Shown here: positions 34,231-45,685 of the stretch, piece after piece
Position numbering within the stretch: the stretch's first letter is position 1
Layout: every line of letters starts with the position of its first letter
DNA from: Tenrec ecaudatus
Lineage: Eukaryota; Chordata; Mammalia; Afrosoricida; Tenrecidae
Direction: 5' to 3'
Length of the DNA stretch: 64,000 nucleotides
NCBI RefSeq assembly: GCF_050624435.1
Contig: NC_134530.1
Span: 146,360,721 to 146,424,720, forward strand
Notes under the pieces: model-generated
The model's database searches: none
Seen by the model: the letters and a program-made list of their open reading frames with translations, nothing else
Told to the model about the DNA's origin: nothing
Made by a program: the position numbers and the translations under genes

Positions 34231-34889
34231 TTGCTGACTTGAGAAGAGAACCCTTACTAACATAAACTCACTTCCCCAAGGTTCTGATCTAATCTTTCAG
34301 GTTGTCCTCAGTCACTGCGATTCCAGGAGAGAGCATAGTGCTAAAGGCAGGCCTAGTTTACTGCACAAGCCTACCTGCTGCTTGGCTTAAAGAGGATCTC
34401 GGGGAATAATTTTGGTTTGAGGTTTAAAGATGATCTTGGAACAATAGTTCCTGAGGTTCATTAACCCTGAATGGCTCTAGGAAGTCTGGAGTCCATGAGA
34501 ATTTGAAATTCTATTTTGCATTTTCTTTCTTTTGATCATAATTCTTCTATAAACACGTTTATCAAAGTGTTGTTATATTTACTGCAGCTGGGCACCATCC
34601 AGTTCTTCTGGTCTCAAAACAAAGGTGACAATTTTCAATGGAGGCAAGTAGGCATAGGTTCCACTTCCTCCTCTCACTCCCAACTCTCCTTCTGATTTGG
34701 TTCCAGGTGAATATAGACCAGTTGTTGTGCTTTCAAAAACAACAACAACAAAAAACTTTCAAGACCCCAAAATGAACTAAGAGTTAAAACAGAAGCACTA
34801 AATATGTTTTGAGGCCAATTAACTGGAATGTCCCAGGAAGCCATTTCCCTAAACCTCTAAACCAAGGAACCTAATCCCATAAACCGCTT
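34231..34889. other. Intergenic, no feature seen
   Basis: AT-rich unclassified sequence, including an aacaacaacaac run at 34739-34750. Confidence 0.5.
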
Positions 34890-35037
34890 CAGTAGCTTTT
34901 TGGGGGGTGGTGGTGGTGTCATTGTGATCAACATATCTATCACACACTTTTTGTCAATTAAGCTTTTTACAGATGTATAACTTATTGACAATAATTATAA
35001 TAATCGTGCAACCCTACACTTAATCAATGCAATTTTG
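34890..35037 (-). mobile_element. Old LINE-1 3' fragment, antisense
   Basis: attgtgatcaacatatctat, caattaagctttttacagat, aataatcgtgcaaccctaca: the pattern of antisense L1M 3' UTR. Confidence 0.5.
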
Positions 35038-35220
35038 GCATCACCATTAAGCCCATTGAGCTGATTGCAACTCATGGCAACAGAGTAGAGCTGCCCCTGT
35101 TGGTTTTCCAAAATTGTAAATCTTTATGAGAGTAGAAAATCTCATTTTGTCCCCAAGGAGTGTCTGGTAGTTTCAAACTGTTGATCTTGCAATTAGCACC
35201 CCAACTCATAAGACACTTAG
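35038..35220 (-). mobile_element. AfroSINE, antisense
   Basis: cccattgagctgattgcaac, tagagctgcccctgttggtt, gagagtagaaaatctcattt, tctggtagtttcaaactgtt. Confidence 0.92.
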
Positions 35221-35244
35221 CCTACAATAGACAACCTCACATTC

Positions 35245-35332
35245 CACCCCACCCCACCCCCAAGGAGCAACTGGTAATCTTGAACCACTGACCTGGAGGC
35301 TAGCAGTCCAATGTCCAGCCCACAAGGCCACC
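35245..35332 (-). mobile_element. AfroSINE head fragment, antisense
   Basis: aggagcaactggtaatcttg, aaccactgacctggaggcta, gcccacaaggccacctg. Only the tRNA-head half is left, in tandem with the previous copy. Confidence 0.8.
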
Positions 35333-36116
35333 TGCAATTCCTTTGTGCCATGTGTTTTAAAATCGGGAAGTATGAATCCTCCTATTTTGTTCTTCCCTTT
35401 CAACATTGTGTTAGCTAATTGAGTTTTCTTGCCGTTCTACATAAAGTTAATGACTGGTTTTCCTATTTCTGTAAAGAAGACAGTTGGAATTTATATCGTG
35501 ATTACGTAAAATCTAAAGATTGCTTTGGGTAGTAATTGCATCTAAACAATGTTAAGTCTTCCTATCCATGAACATGGAACATCTTTTCATCTGTTTAAGT
35601 CTTCTTAAACAGTGTTATATACTAGTTGTCATTGTATCAATCCTTTACAGTGTTTTATAGTTTCCACTGAATAAATTCTTCACAACCCTGGTTAGGTTTA
35701 TTCCCAGGTACTTAATTCTTTGAGGAGCCCTGGTGGCATAATGGTAACACGTTGGGTGGGTAACTGTAAGGTGAGCAATTCAAGACCACAGTCTCTCTCT
35801 CTGAGGGAGAGAGATGAGGCTTTCTACTCCCTTAAAGAGTTACAGTCTCAGAAACCCACTTGGGCAGTTCTACCTTGTCCTGTAGGGTGGCTATGAGTCA
35901 GAATTGACTTAATCGCAGTGTTTGGTGCTGGTCTATTTTATTCTCTTAGACGCTATTGTAAGTGGAACTATTTTCCTAATTTTCTTCTCATATTTCTCAT
36001 TGCTAGAATATAGTAACTTCACTGATGTGTGTGTTGACTTTGTATGCTACAACTTTGTTAAATTCTTCTATTAGTTCCAGAACTTTTTTTGAGATTTTCT
36101 ATAGTTTTGACCATAA
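35333..36116 (-). mobile_element. LINE-1 ORF2 C-terminal relic, antisense, split by AfroSINE
   Basis: Blocks in the order of antisense L1 ORF2: aaaatcgggaagtatgaatc, tttcctatttctgtaaagaa, agattgctttgggtagtaat, gttaagtcttcctatccatg, tttattcccaggtacttaat, then after the SINE attctcttagacgctattgt, gtgtgtgttgactttgtatg, tacaactttgttaaattctt. Frames broken. Confidence 0.9.
35722..35935 (+). mobile_element. AfroSINE, sense, full length, inside L1
   Basis: gaggagccctggtggcataa, gagatgaggctttctactcc, gagttacagtctcagaaacc, gttctaccttgtcctgtagg, gctatgagtcagaattgact. One of the best-preserved copies. Confidence 0.97.
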
Positions 36117-36890
36117 ACTTTTTTAAAATCAAAAGATAAATTTATTGGGGGCTCTTAAAACTCTGTTATAATCCATACATCAGTTGTATCAGACATATTT
36201 GTACATATGTTGCCATCAGTCTATTCTAGACATTTACTTTCTATTGAGCCCTTGGTATCAGCTCCTCTTTTTTCCCCGCCCCCCTCGTGGCCCTTTGATA
36301 GATTATAGATTGTTATTGTTTTCATACCTCACACCAACCACTGTCTCCCTTCCTCTCTGGTTTCTGTTGTTATTCCTTCTGGAGGGGTGTGTATAGTTAT
36401 GTGCCATTCATTGCGAGCAGTTCCCCCTTCCTTCCTTCTCCTCCCCTTCCCCTACCCTTTTGGTATCACTATTCCCATTCCTGTTCCTGGATTCTGTATG
36501 TCATGAGCTTTATCGCTTGCCTATATCTATGTACATGTTCCAGTCCAGTACAGAGTGGGAAGCAGCACTGGGGTCATGATAGTGGGGGTGGTGGTGAGGA
36601 AGCCTCCAAGAACCAGAGGTATATAGTGTGATCCATCGGTGCTCTACTGCACCCTGATTGACTCATCCCTTCCCTGTGACCCCTCTGTGGGGGAATGTTC
36701 CATTGTCTACAGATGACCTTTGGGTCTCTGCTCTGCCTCACCTCATTCTCAACATGGTGTTTTTGTTTGTTTGTTTGTTGTTTGTTATGAGTCTTCTGAA
36801 GCCCGTTACCTGGAGACCATACACTTTAAAGGTCAAGCAGATGACAAGGAAAGCATCTTGAGCATCGTAATATCAGTGCAGTACTCCTAA
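36117..36890 (-). mobile_element. LINE-1 3' UTR, antisense
   Basis: ataaatttattgggggctct, ctgttataatccatacatca, tttctattgagcccttggta, gatagattatagattgttat, then gcaccctgattgactcatcc and gggggaatgttccattgtct. Continues the antisense L1 series from 35333, but has its own T tail, so it is a separate insertion. Confidence 0.8.
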
Positions 36891-38554
36891 GAAAGAAAGA
36901 TCTGGGACCAGTCAGAGCTGCTAATCGTGTGTGGTTCCCACAGGCTCTGGAAGACCGTGGCTGTCACACTCTGAAGTCCCCCATGGTGTTAGGCCTTGGG
37001 ACTGGAGAAGACCAGCCCATCCCTGGTGTGAGTGTACATGGGAGGGTCGCTCTTATCTTGTTTCTGAAGACGCGCTCTGTCATTTGGACAGAGGGAGAAC
37101 AGGAGTAGGGAAACGAGTTGTCTTTCTGTATTTTTTTAAAGAGGGTTGAAGTGGTAGAGAATAAAGCCTGTTGCTATGGTTATATATAAACATGGGTAAA
37201 TATTCCTGTGCTGAGGATGGAGGTGAGTGGGATGGGAGACATGATTCATTTTTTTTTTTCGCAGTAAAAATCAGATGGCTCAGCCTCCCCCCTCTGATCC
37301 CCTGAAACTCAGCCTGGAGGAGGGATGAGATGATCTCATTTGAAAATAAATAATAAAGAAATCAATGGTCGGGCTGGGTTATGATCATAATTTCTCAAAG
37401 CCCTTCGGAGATGACTTGTGATGCTTGGGAGACGCCCAGGTATTTGCCCCTAGCTGGTGGGAGTAAGCAATCCCAGGGACAAGGGCGCAGACCTTGGATA
37501 CTGGGTCCAATGGTGTCAAACCCTTGGGATTTTTCAGCACAGTCAGAGAGGGTGGCCCCTTCTGTCCCACTGCCAGAGCCCTGGGGTCCTGGCACTGATG
37601 AGTGAGCTCCAAGGGAGAGGCAGAACCTGTTGTGTCCCAACAGAGCTCAAATCCCAAACAAAACAATGGAAACACTGCCATTCTCCTGGCTCCAGCTCCT
37701 ATGGCCCCTACCTGGAGGCCCCCACCCCCTTGAATCCTAGCCAACATTGTAAGACTCACCCCTAGGTGAGGCCGTCTCTGACATCTCTATTAGCAACAGC
37801 AGAGCTAGGAATTAATCTTGATGTGAGGGAAGAGATGTGTGGCCACCCACAGTCTGGGAAGCTCATCAGAACATCACCCTACCAAGGGCGGGGACCATGT
37901 CCCCTGGGGGCCCTCATGCCTCCTACCCCCCATGGCTGCCAACAACCATTATCCCAAATCCCCACCGCCACCCTCTTGTAGGCCCTGCACCTCCTGAGTA
38001 TCAGCAGGCAAGGCTGACCCTAGAGATAAGCATGTGCTGTTGGAATGTGTTCCCATATCACTGTGGCACTCTTGGGAGAGGACCTTGACTGACAGACTGG
38101 CCCGGACGGCCCGGACGTGCTGAGCAGAGGCCGTGTGCACGTCCGGGCGGGGGCGGGGGCGGGATGACTATATTGAGATAACGGGGAGGGAATTGCACTG
38201 AGGCCTAACTATTCTGTTAAGGTTCTGACTCCTAGCATCATGACATCTGCCTCTGCCCCCCTTAAACCAAGAGAACTGGACTCTGTCCCTTATAACTCCA
38301 AGACCAGGAGCAGAAACAGAGAGCACGGTGTGTTGGGAAGCCCCTAGGTTTCAGAAGAATGACTCACTGGCTTTGAACAGAAAACCTTTCGATTGTCAAG
38401 GAGTGGAGGAATCGTCTCTAGTCATACAAGGCCCCATGAGCTTTGCTTCTTCAAGTAAAAAGTGCCACTCTCACTCTGGATAGATGCAGCAGTGGAGGTC
38501 CAAAGAGGCTGGTCAGTACGTTGACAGACTAGGGAGGGTCTCCTTGTTTCCAGG
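36891..38554. other. Intergenic, no gene seen
   Basis: No supported coding region. 38148-38164 is a gcgggg repeat next to a cggacgg cluster. Confidence 0.5.
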
Positions 38555-38765
38555 GTATGAGCCTGGGTGGTGCAAATGGTGAACATGCTTGGCTGATAAC
38601 CTTTGAAAGGTTGGCGGTTCAAGTCCACCCAGAGGTGTTTCTGAAGTAAGCTAGGCATTCTACTTCCGATCAAATCAGCCATTGCGAACGCGATGGAACA
38701 CAGTTCTTCTCTGACACTCGGGTTGCTGTGAGTCGGAGGTGACAGCAGGGCAGCTGGTGGTGGAG
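38555..38765 (+). mobile_element. AfroSINE, classic elephant-like subfamily, sense
   Basis: ctgggtggtgcaaatggtga, gataacctttgaaaggttgg, ggttcaagtccacccagagg, attctacttccgatcaaatc, agccattgcgaacgcgatgg. It differs from the locally common type by the atcagccattg body. Confidence 0.92.
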
Positions 38766-38964
38766 TGCAGGGCAGCCCTCATTCTACTCCTTTACTGGAC
38801 GGAAAGCAGGGGCGCCATGTCCTGAGGGAGTTAACGGAGATGACAAGAAGCCCAGAGGGAAGGAGTCCCAGCAGCATCCAGTCACTGACTTGCCATCACT
38901 TTTACCCTTGGTGCTAACTGAAACCACCACCCTCACGAGGCCCCTAGCTGCTTTCCAAAGTCAT

Positions 38965-39200
38965 GGGCTTTGGAAGTTACGTGTTGGGCTGCTAATCATG
39001 AAGTTAACAGTTCAAAACCACTAGCTGCTCTGTGAGGGAAAGATGAGGTTAGCAGTTCAAAATCACAAGCCACTAAACTGTTTAGTCCTGTCAAGTTATA
39101 CAGTCTTGGAGACCCACAGACGAAGTTGTACCACATCTTAAAGGGTGGCCCTGAATCAGAATGGGCTCAACGGCAGTGAGTTTAGGTCTTTTTAGAGGAA
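38965..39200 (+). mobile_element. AfroSINE, sense, internally duplicated
   Basis: The head segment occurs twice (gttaacagttcaaaaccact at 39002 and gttagcagttcaaaatcaca at 39048), then ttatacagtcttggagaccc, aatgggctcaacggcagtga. Confidence 0.9.
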
Positions 39201-39434
39201 GGGAAAGCACAGGAGGAAGCAATGGAAAGATCATATCGTGTTTTGAGGAAACTCCACCTATGAATGGGCAATCGGTGATCGTATTTAAACGGGAGGTCAC
39301 ATCCCACTGCCCCCAGGTTCTGAGACACTCAGGAGGAATTTCAAGTGTAGTCTAAGCCACTTGACAAACAAATAACCAAAAACAGTTAGTCTAAACAAAT
39401 AACACTTACAGTCTATGGACTACCCCCCCAAAAA

Positions 39435-39645
39435 ACAAACCAAACCAAACCCTGCTTCCATCAAGTCTTTCCTGACTCACAGCGATCCCATAGGACAGAG
39501 TAGACTTGCCCATGTGAGTTTCTGAGACTGAAACTCGGCCAGAGAAGAAAGCCTTGTTTTTCTCCGGAGAAGCCACTAGTGGTTTAGGAACTGCTGACTT
39601 TGCACTTAACAGCCCACCCTGTAACCTCTACATCCCCCCGGGCTC
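39435..39645 (-). mobile_element. AfroSINE, antisense
   Basis: caaaccaaaccaaaccctgc tail, ttcctgactcacagcgatcc, cataggacagagtagacttg, gccactagtggtttaggaac. Confidence 0.93.
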
Positions 39646-39882
39646 CACCACCAGAGCCCGGCTCTGTTTTGTCTGCAGCTGTGGCCTGTTACTATGGTGT
39701 CTAAGCAGTGGGCTCACTGCTGCTGCTGCTGCTGTGGCGGCTGCTGCTTGGGAAGCAAACATTTCCATTTTGCAAACACTTAACAGAAAAGCAAATATTT
39801 TTCAAGGACAAAGAGCATCTGGGGAATGCCAGGCACAGCTAAAGGAAGTACTGATGGGATCTGCGTGTCCTAGTCCTGCTCA

Positions 39883-40080
39883 GGAAGCCCTGGTGGTGTA
39901 GTCCGTGGGTTATGTGTTGGGCTGCTAACCTCAAGGTCAGCAGTTTGAAACCGCCAGCCTTGCTGAGGGGAGAAAGACGAGGCTTTCTATTCCTGCAAAG
40001 AGTTCTACTCTTGGAAACCCACAGTTCTACCCTGTTCTATAGGCTCGCTAGGAGTCAAATCAACTCGATGGCAGTGAGAA
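39883..40080 (+). mobile_element. AfroSINE, sense, near full length
   Basis: gaagccctggtggtgtagtc, gctgctaacctcaaggtcag, gacgaggctttctattcctg, ttctaccctgttctataggc, tcaactcgatggcagtgaga. Confidence 0.95.
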
Positions 40081-40194
40081 AGGAAACAGGAGAAAAGCCT
40101 GCTTGGAGTGAGGCCAGGTTCTTGCTCCTCGGTCCCTCCTGGGGCATCTTGCTAGATGTGACTCTCTAGAGATCTAGTGATGGCTTCTTGAAAC

Positions 40195-40290
40195 CATAGT
40201 TAGGGCACCGTGGTCTCACAGAAAGACCGGAAGCCAAGATGCGTGGGTTGGACCTCTGTTCCATCACTATGAATAGGCTTGGCTCGCATT
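40195..40290 (+). mobile_element. MIR SINE fragment
   Basis: ggcaccgtggtctcacagaa, agatgcgtgggttggacctc, gttccatcactatg. Shares this 5' MIR layout with 41100-41180. Confidence 0.55.
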
Positions 40291-41099
40291 TATTGAAGGC
40301 TTTCCTTGTCAGACTTTGTGATAGGGCGTCTCCTATCCTGCCTGAAACAAAGAGCAAAACCTCATTTGTGTTACACACCACTTGGCCCTCTACAAGCCCC
40401 TGGCAGTTGGTGGCCTGTGAGGGAGAGATTCATTAACAAGCCGAGACGAGAAAAGCTACCTGCTTCTCCTTCCGTGGCCACCGGCTGATGAGAAAAAGAG
40501 GCCAGGTCTCAGGTTTGGCTTCCTGCATATTTATTTCCCAGGCTGTCTCTTGTGGTGTCAGAGAACTGTCCTAGCCCTGATCAGATGTCCCCCTGCGATG
40601 TGGTAGAGATTTCAGCCTGGAGACACACAGAAGCGCCAGTCCTGACGGGGACAGCCGCTGGCTTAAGGATTTCTGCTTGGCCAGAAAGCCAGGATCTTCT
40701 TTCCAGGATCTTGGGGGTGGAGGCTGAGTGGGCAGTGGCTCCCACCAGCAGCAGTTTAGATGAGAGAAAAAAAAAACAGCCTCAAGTTCTGAAGAGGAAA
40801 GACACCCAGGCCAGGAGACACTGTCACCACGTGAGGAAGGAATGTGCAGATGGAAGAAGAGAGCCACACACGCAAAGGGGGCTGGCGTGCCCTCCCTCCT
40901 CCCTGGCTTTGGACAGGTTTTCTTTGCTGTGATTGTTACCCATGAATCATCAGCCATCGAAAGTGACGGAGACAATAGAGAGTGAATAATGAATTCCCCA
41001 CATGATTTTTTGTGTCTCTGCCCGGAGGGCTTTGGAAATAACTTGCATTTTAATCTTTTCTGACTTAGAATCATCGGATTTGAGGACTGAAAGGAACCT
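40291..41099. other. Intergenic, no gene seen
   Basis: No supported feature. The stretch gaatcatcggatttgaggac near 41068 resembles an old mammal-wide SINE, but the match is short. Confidence 0.45.
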
Positions 41100-41180
41100 T
41101 AGAGACGACCACGGCAACAGGGCCTCACGGAAAGACTGGACGTCAACGTCTGGGTTTGGACCTCTGCTGCGTCACTAAGA
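41100..41180 (+). mobile_element. MIR SINE fragment
   Basis: cctcacggaaagactggacg, gtctgggtttggacctctgc, gcgtcactaagaagg. Confidence 0.55.
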
Positions 41181-41284
41181 AGGGGCGTGTTGTGGGCATG
41201 GAGCCATGGGCTCCAAAGCACAGAGACCGTGTGTGTGATCGAAGGGCACAATGCCCGGGCCCTGCGCTATCCTGACCATCGCCC

Positions 41285-41425
41285 TGCCCACTGAGTCCAT
41301 GTTGTAGCCTCTGTGTCGATGCATCTTGTAGAGAGGAGGGTCTTCCTCCTTTCCGTGGACTCTCTCCCAAACACGATGTCCTTTTCCAGGGACTGATCCC
41401 TCCTGATCCCGTGACCAAAGTCTGC
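41285..41425 (-). mobile_element. RTE-clade LINE fragment, antisense
   Basis: gtccttttccagggactgat, ccctcctgatcccgtgacca: the conserved antisense 3' ORF block of the afrotherian RTE. Confidence 0.75.
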
Positions 41426-41794
41426 GAGGCAAATTCTCGCCCTCTTCCCTTCCACCTATTGAAGGTTTGTGGCAGGCTGGGTGATAAGGCAACTCAACTC
41501 TTAGGCAGGGCATGGAGTCTTCTAAGAACACCTGCTAAGGTGAAGGTGACAAAAATGATGGCTTGTCTGGAGAGGGAGGTCATCTCACTAGGCCTTGATC
41601 CTGTGTTAGGAACCTGGGATTCCTGGGGCAAGTCCTGCACTACAACCTACCGACTTCCCTGATCCTGTGATTCTGAGGGACTTTTCCCAAGTCCCATGAA
41701 GCAGATGTTCGGATTGCCACCTTTCTTCCGATGGGGACAGAGGCAGGAACGATGGCTCTCCAAGCAGTGAATGCTGAAGTTGGCACATGGCCAG

Positions 41795-41935
41795 GCCCAG
41801 GCTGGCTCCGGACTACCCGCCCCACCCAGGCACTCCATTGTCTCACTGTGTGGCTTTGCACAAGTCATTTAACCTCCCCGAGGCTCAGTTTTCTCCCCTG
41901 TGGACTGACATTTTATAGCTTCTGAACAGTCTGTG
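41795..41935 (+). mobile_element. MIR SINE
   Basis: tctcactgtgtggctttgca, caagtcatttaacctccccg, aggctcagttttctcccctg. Confidence 0.85.
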
Positions 41936-42164
41936 TCTGTGACATGCTCCGTCATGGGGCCACCTAGGTTGCTAATAGTGGATCCTGCCCAGGAATTCAG
42001 TGACACCCCTTGTCCCCAGGCGAGGTATCCTATCTTCCCATCTCACCTTGGCAAGTAAACCTAGAAGAACCCAACTCTTTGTCTTAGATTGGAGATGTGT
42101 CTGAGCGTGACCAATGATCATGCCAACGTTCCGTTTGTTGGGTCTAACTGCCTTTTGGGTGGTC

Positions 42165-42430
42165 ACCACCCATCTGCCACTGGAGGCTTGTGTGTTGCTA
42201 GGATACCAAGCAGGTTTCAGTGGAGCTTTCGGAGGTAAGACAGATCAGGAAGAAAGGCCTGCCAACCAACTTCCCGAAAAACCAGCCTGCGAAAGCCCGT
42301 TTACACTTGCTGCCCATGGGACTTCCACGAATCTGGAGAGACCTAATGGCCACTAGCAACCACAAATACCTTCTACCTACCTGTCTCTCTGCTGCTTGTC
42401 TAATCACTGAGGCTGCAGGAGTGGTGGTGG
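42165..42430 (+). mobile_element. RTE-clade LINE 5' region, sense
   Basis: ggaggcttgtgtgttgctag, gcaggtttcagtggagcttt, gtaagacagatcaggaagaa, aaggcctgccaaccaacttc resemble the 5' UTR of the afrotherian RTE. No ORF follows. Confidence 0.6.
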
Positions 42431-44362
42431 GCGTAGTCGGCCCACGGTAGGGAAAGAGCATGGTAACATCGTGTCCTGTGCGGTACAACATGATCTTCCT
42501 GGGCATGTTTCTCAATGTGTGTCTTCAGGATACACGCATTTTACCTCTCCTCACCCAACTTCCTCCGCGGGACGGTGGCCACAATTCTGATCCTCTCCCC
42601 CTCCGTCTTAGCATCCGGTGGCGAACCCCTGCGCAGCCCGGGTGTGGTGGCGGTGGGTGAGGAAGAGGCAGAGCCCAGCAAGAACCCCGGCTGTGCTCTG
42701 GCAATCAGGGCCCACCACCTTGGCTGGCAAGCCCCATCCCCTACTGGAAACGAGATTGGAACGGGACGGGGTGTCAATAAACAAATCATTGGAGTGCAGG
42801 GGAGGCGAGAAGGAGGGCCTCGTGGGTGAGGCATCACTCTGTGCACAACGGCTCTGAGCATGTGTGCGCGCGTGCGTGCAGCTCGCGCACTCTGGAATGA
42901 GCTCTCACCCACTGGTGAGTGGGAAATTAGCTTGGCAGGTGGGGGACTGGGTGACAGGTGAGGGAGCCAGCAGGATATCCATGGTGTGGTTCTATTGCTG
43001 TTTGCTGGTCGGGGGAGCAGTATCTCCCAGGCCCCTCACCATCCCTGCATTGTACTGAGGGCGGGTGGAAGTGACTTGGAGGGGCTTTTGGGAGCGAACT
43101 GTGTGCCTGGCAGGTGGGCTGCACGCAGCAAGTTGCGAAGTGGGCGTTTTCTTGACGGCCCACGTGGGCAGCTGTGTGCTTTCTGTTTCCCTGGTGGGTG
43201 GAAGATGAGCTAGCGCTCCGCTGACCAAATCCCGGAGACTTCTGCCATGTGGCGTGATGTCGGAGGCAGTGTGCGGCAGGCCAGGGAAGTGGAAGACCGA
43301 CCTGCCTTCTTTGGACCAGCTCTGCTGCCCGTCTCTAGCCTGCCTGGTAATCGCTCCCGCCTCCATTTCTCTCACTGCAAACCCAATCATCTCCCTGGTA
43401 TGGTGCACGTTCATGGGTAAAGGGCCTTTGGAATGTCCCCAGCCTTGTTCCCAGTGTGGGTCTAGACAGCCAGGGAGGATTTGCCAAGGGAGCAGGGTGG
43501 CAGCAGGCCCCGAAGTGTGAGTTCCCACCTCACATCCATAAATCTCATCACCTAATTCCTGGAGGGGAGGAGAGAAGCCAGGACTGGCTGGCACTGCCCC
43601 TGCCTGATCTTCCAACCTGCCCGCCTAGGCCTCCCCTGCTGGGGCGATGATCCCACCGCTCTCCCGGGCCTCCCCGGGACCTGTCGGTTTGATTTAATAA
43701 GGTTTCAGGAGAGGTTTGATTTAATCAAATGTGTTGTGTATGGTATCCGCCGTGCTCAGAGGTCCCTGGGTGTCACCACGGAGGCTCAGATGAGACAGTG
43801 ACCGTTGCTTCCTCTGTACTGGCTGCTGCTTCCCCCTTGCTTTGAGGCCCTGGAGGGAGCAAGAGGCAGGCCCATCTGGTGGGGCTTCGCGATGGATGCA
43901 GGAAGACTAATGAGGGGAAGGCACTCTGCTCACCTGGGATGGCCTCCTTTAAGGCACGTGGCAGCGGGCCAGAGAAGGCTCAAGGCTGTCCCAGGACAGA
44001 GCTGTGCCATCTTGCATGGTCCTTGGATAGAAAACCAGTCTCTCTGTTGTTGGCAAACTGGCTGGAGGGTGGGTTCAAGGTCAATGCAGCTGTGTCTTTC
44101 TGTACGCCAGGCCACAAGCATTTTTCTTTTTTCAGGTCTCTGGAGCTGAAGATGCCCATAAAGAGGTGGAACTCCATCCCTCTGTGGGGGATCTGTGGCT
44201 GGGCCTTGGCATGAGTGCAGCGGGGACAGGAGGAGCTGCCCACTGAGCCAGAGGTTTGGCTGTGGGTGAGTGTGTGTAGCCAGTGGGTATGTGTGCATGA
44301 GTGTACATAAGCACCTGGGGCAGAGAGTGGGGGGACGTGTATCACTGGCATGTCTAACTGAT
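42431..44362. other. Intergenic, no gene seen
   Basis: No supportable coding region. 43686-43728 holds two copies of ggtttgatttaat 30 bp apart in an AT-rich patch. Confidence 0.5.
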
Positions 44363-44455
44363 ATGTATGTGTGTATGTGTTTGTGTGTGTGCACGGGTGT
44401 GCGAGTGCATGTGTAGTGGATATGTGAGGGGTAACACCGTGTGTGTGTGTGTGTT
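44363..44455. repeat. Degenerate (TG)n tract
   Basis: tgtatgtgtgtatgtgttt, gtgtgtgtgcacgggtgtgc and a final gtgtgtgtgtgtgt run. Confidence 0.9.
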
Positions 44456-44824
44456 GTATACAGGGATGTCAGCAACTGGGGGGTGGGGGTGGGGAGGAGG
44501 CTAGGAGGGGATCCTCCAGTGGGCAAGGAGACCTGAGGGGTCTCTCCTCGTGTCAGTGAACCCTGTGTTTCCCTTCCTTCCCGGGAAGTGGCTGCCTGGC
44601 GCCTCATGCTCCCTTAAGCAGCACACAGGAGCCAGACAAAGGCCTCCGGGTGATGGGGACCCCTTTTCCTCCTGCTCATTTGTGTCACATTCTTCCATTG
44701 AGCCAGGCAACTGACAGGTGCCTCCCTTCCCGGGCCTCCTTCCGACCCCTCGTGCCATGTGTCTCTCCCCAGTCTCTAGCAGACACCACCAGTCACAGGA
44801 GCCGAATGTGATTAGCAGAAACTC

Positions 44825-45135
44825 GTCCTGACAGCTCCAAAGAGAAGCCCTCAAATGCATATTCTATTGAGTGCATCTCATCGCTGCTGACAGCCGCTTT
44901 ATCAATTAAATTCCACATTCCCAGTCTTCGGCGACGCCACGCGCCTCCCTACCTAATAAATCACGGGCCCCCAGTTATTGTTAACTGTCCCATCAGTCTC
45001 TAATAAACTCCCTGCCAAAAGGGGCAGGTTATTTATTACGCTGCCTGGACAAGAATAAATTGGACCCATTCTCCCAAGAAGAAGCGCAAACGTGCTCCCT
45101 TCCTCCCGAAAGGCCGAGGCCTTGGTGTTAAATCA
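44825..45135. promoter_or_regulatory. AT-rich block, candidate conserved enhancer
   Basis: About 310 bp of balanced, repeat-free sequence dense in homeodomain, SOX and TALE-like motifs: atcaattaaa, taataaatca, ttattgttaa, aataaac, ttatttattac, gaataaattg, taatcaga. It contrasts with the GC-rich, repeat-rich flanks and has no coding frame. This composition is typical of deeply conserved developmental enhancers near INKA2/DDX20/KCND3, but conservation was not measured. Confidence 0.4.
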
Positions 45136-45685
45136 GACAGTTAATCAGAGGGGGCAGGGGGACCCTGAGCAGAGGGGAGTCTGGTCTGCAGAGGGAAGGA
45201 GGATGGTCTTGGATTCTCTCCCTAAAGGGAGCCAGGCCACGCCCAAGGGCAGAGGTGGCTGTGGGGAGCATAGGGACTCAGGCCATGGCCATGTCTCCGA
45301 AAGCCACAGAGGTAGCTGTTCCCCCACAGGCTGCCAGGTACAGGTGGAGATTCTCCATGTTGGGAAATAGCCAACCAGCACTGAGCATGGCCCTAAAACC
45401 TTCAGTCCCACCCAGAAGGCCACCAGATATTGTCACTTGATAAACGTGTGTAGCTTAAATTTATTGACGTAGTGCATCCATTGAGCAGATGAACTAAAGG
45501 CGGCAGAAGAAACAGATCCCCACAGCTGGGGAAGGGAGCTGGGAGCCGCAGCCTCAGTCATGGCTGGCTGTGTAAGCCATCAGCTGGCGAGCACTCAGAA
45601 GGCAGTGCATCAGCTCATTAAAGAAGCAGGACTGGTTGGGCACAAGAGGCCATGGAAAATGGGCCTTACAGTTCACTTGGGGATG

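Noticed and set aside
42992-43615. 207-codon minus-strand frame
   Set aside because: No recognisable domain and no supporting splice or promoter context.
43930-44607. 225-codon minus-strand frame rich in THT and YTHTHT
   Set aside because: The Thr/His stretches are translation of the (TG)n microsatellite at 44363-44455.
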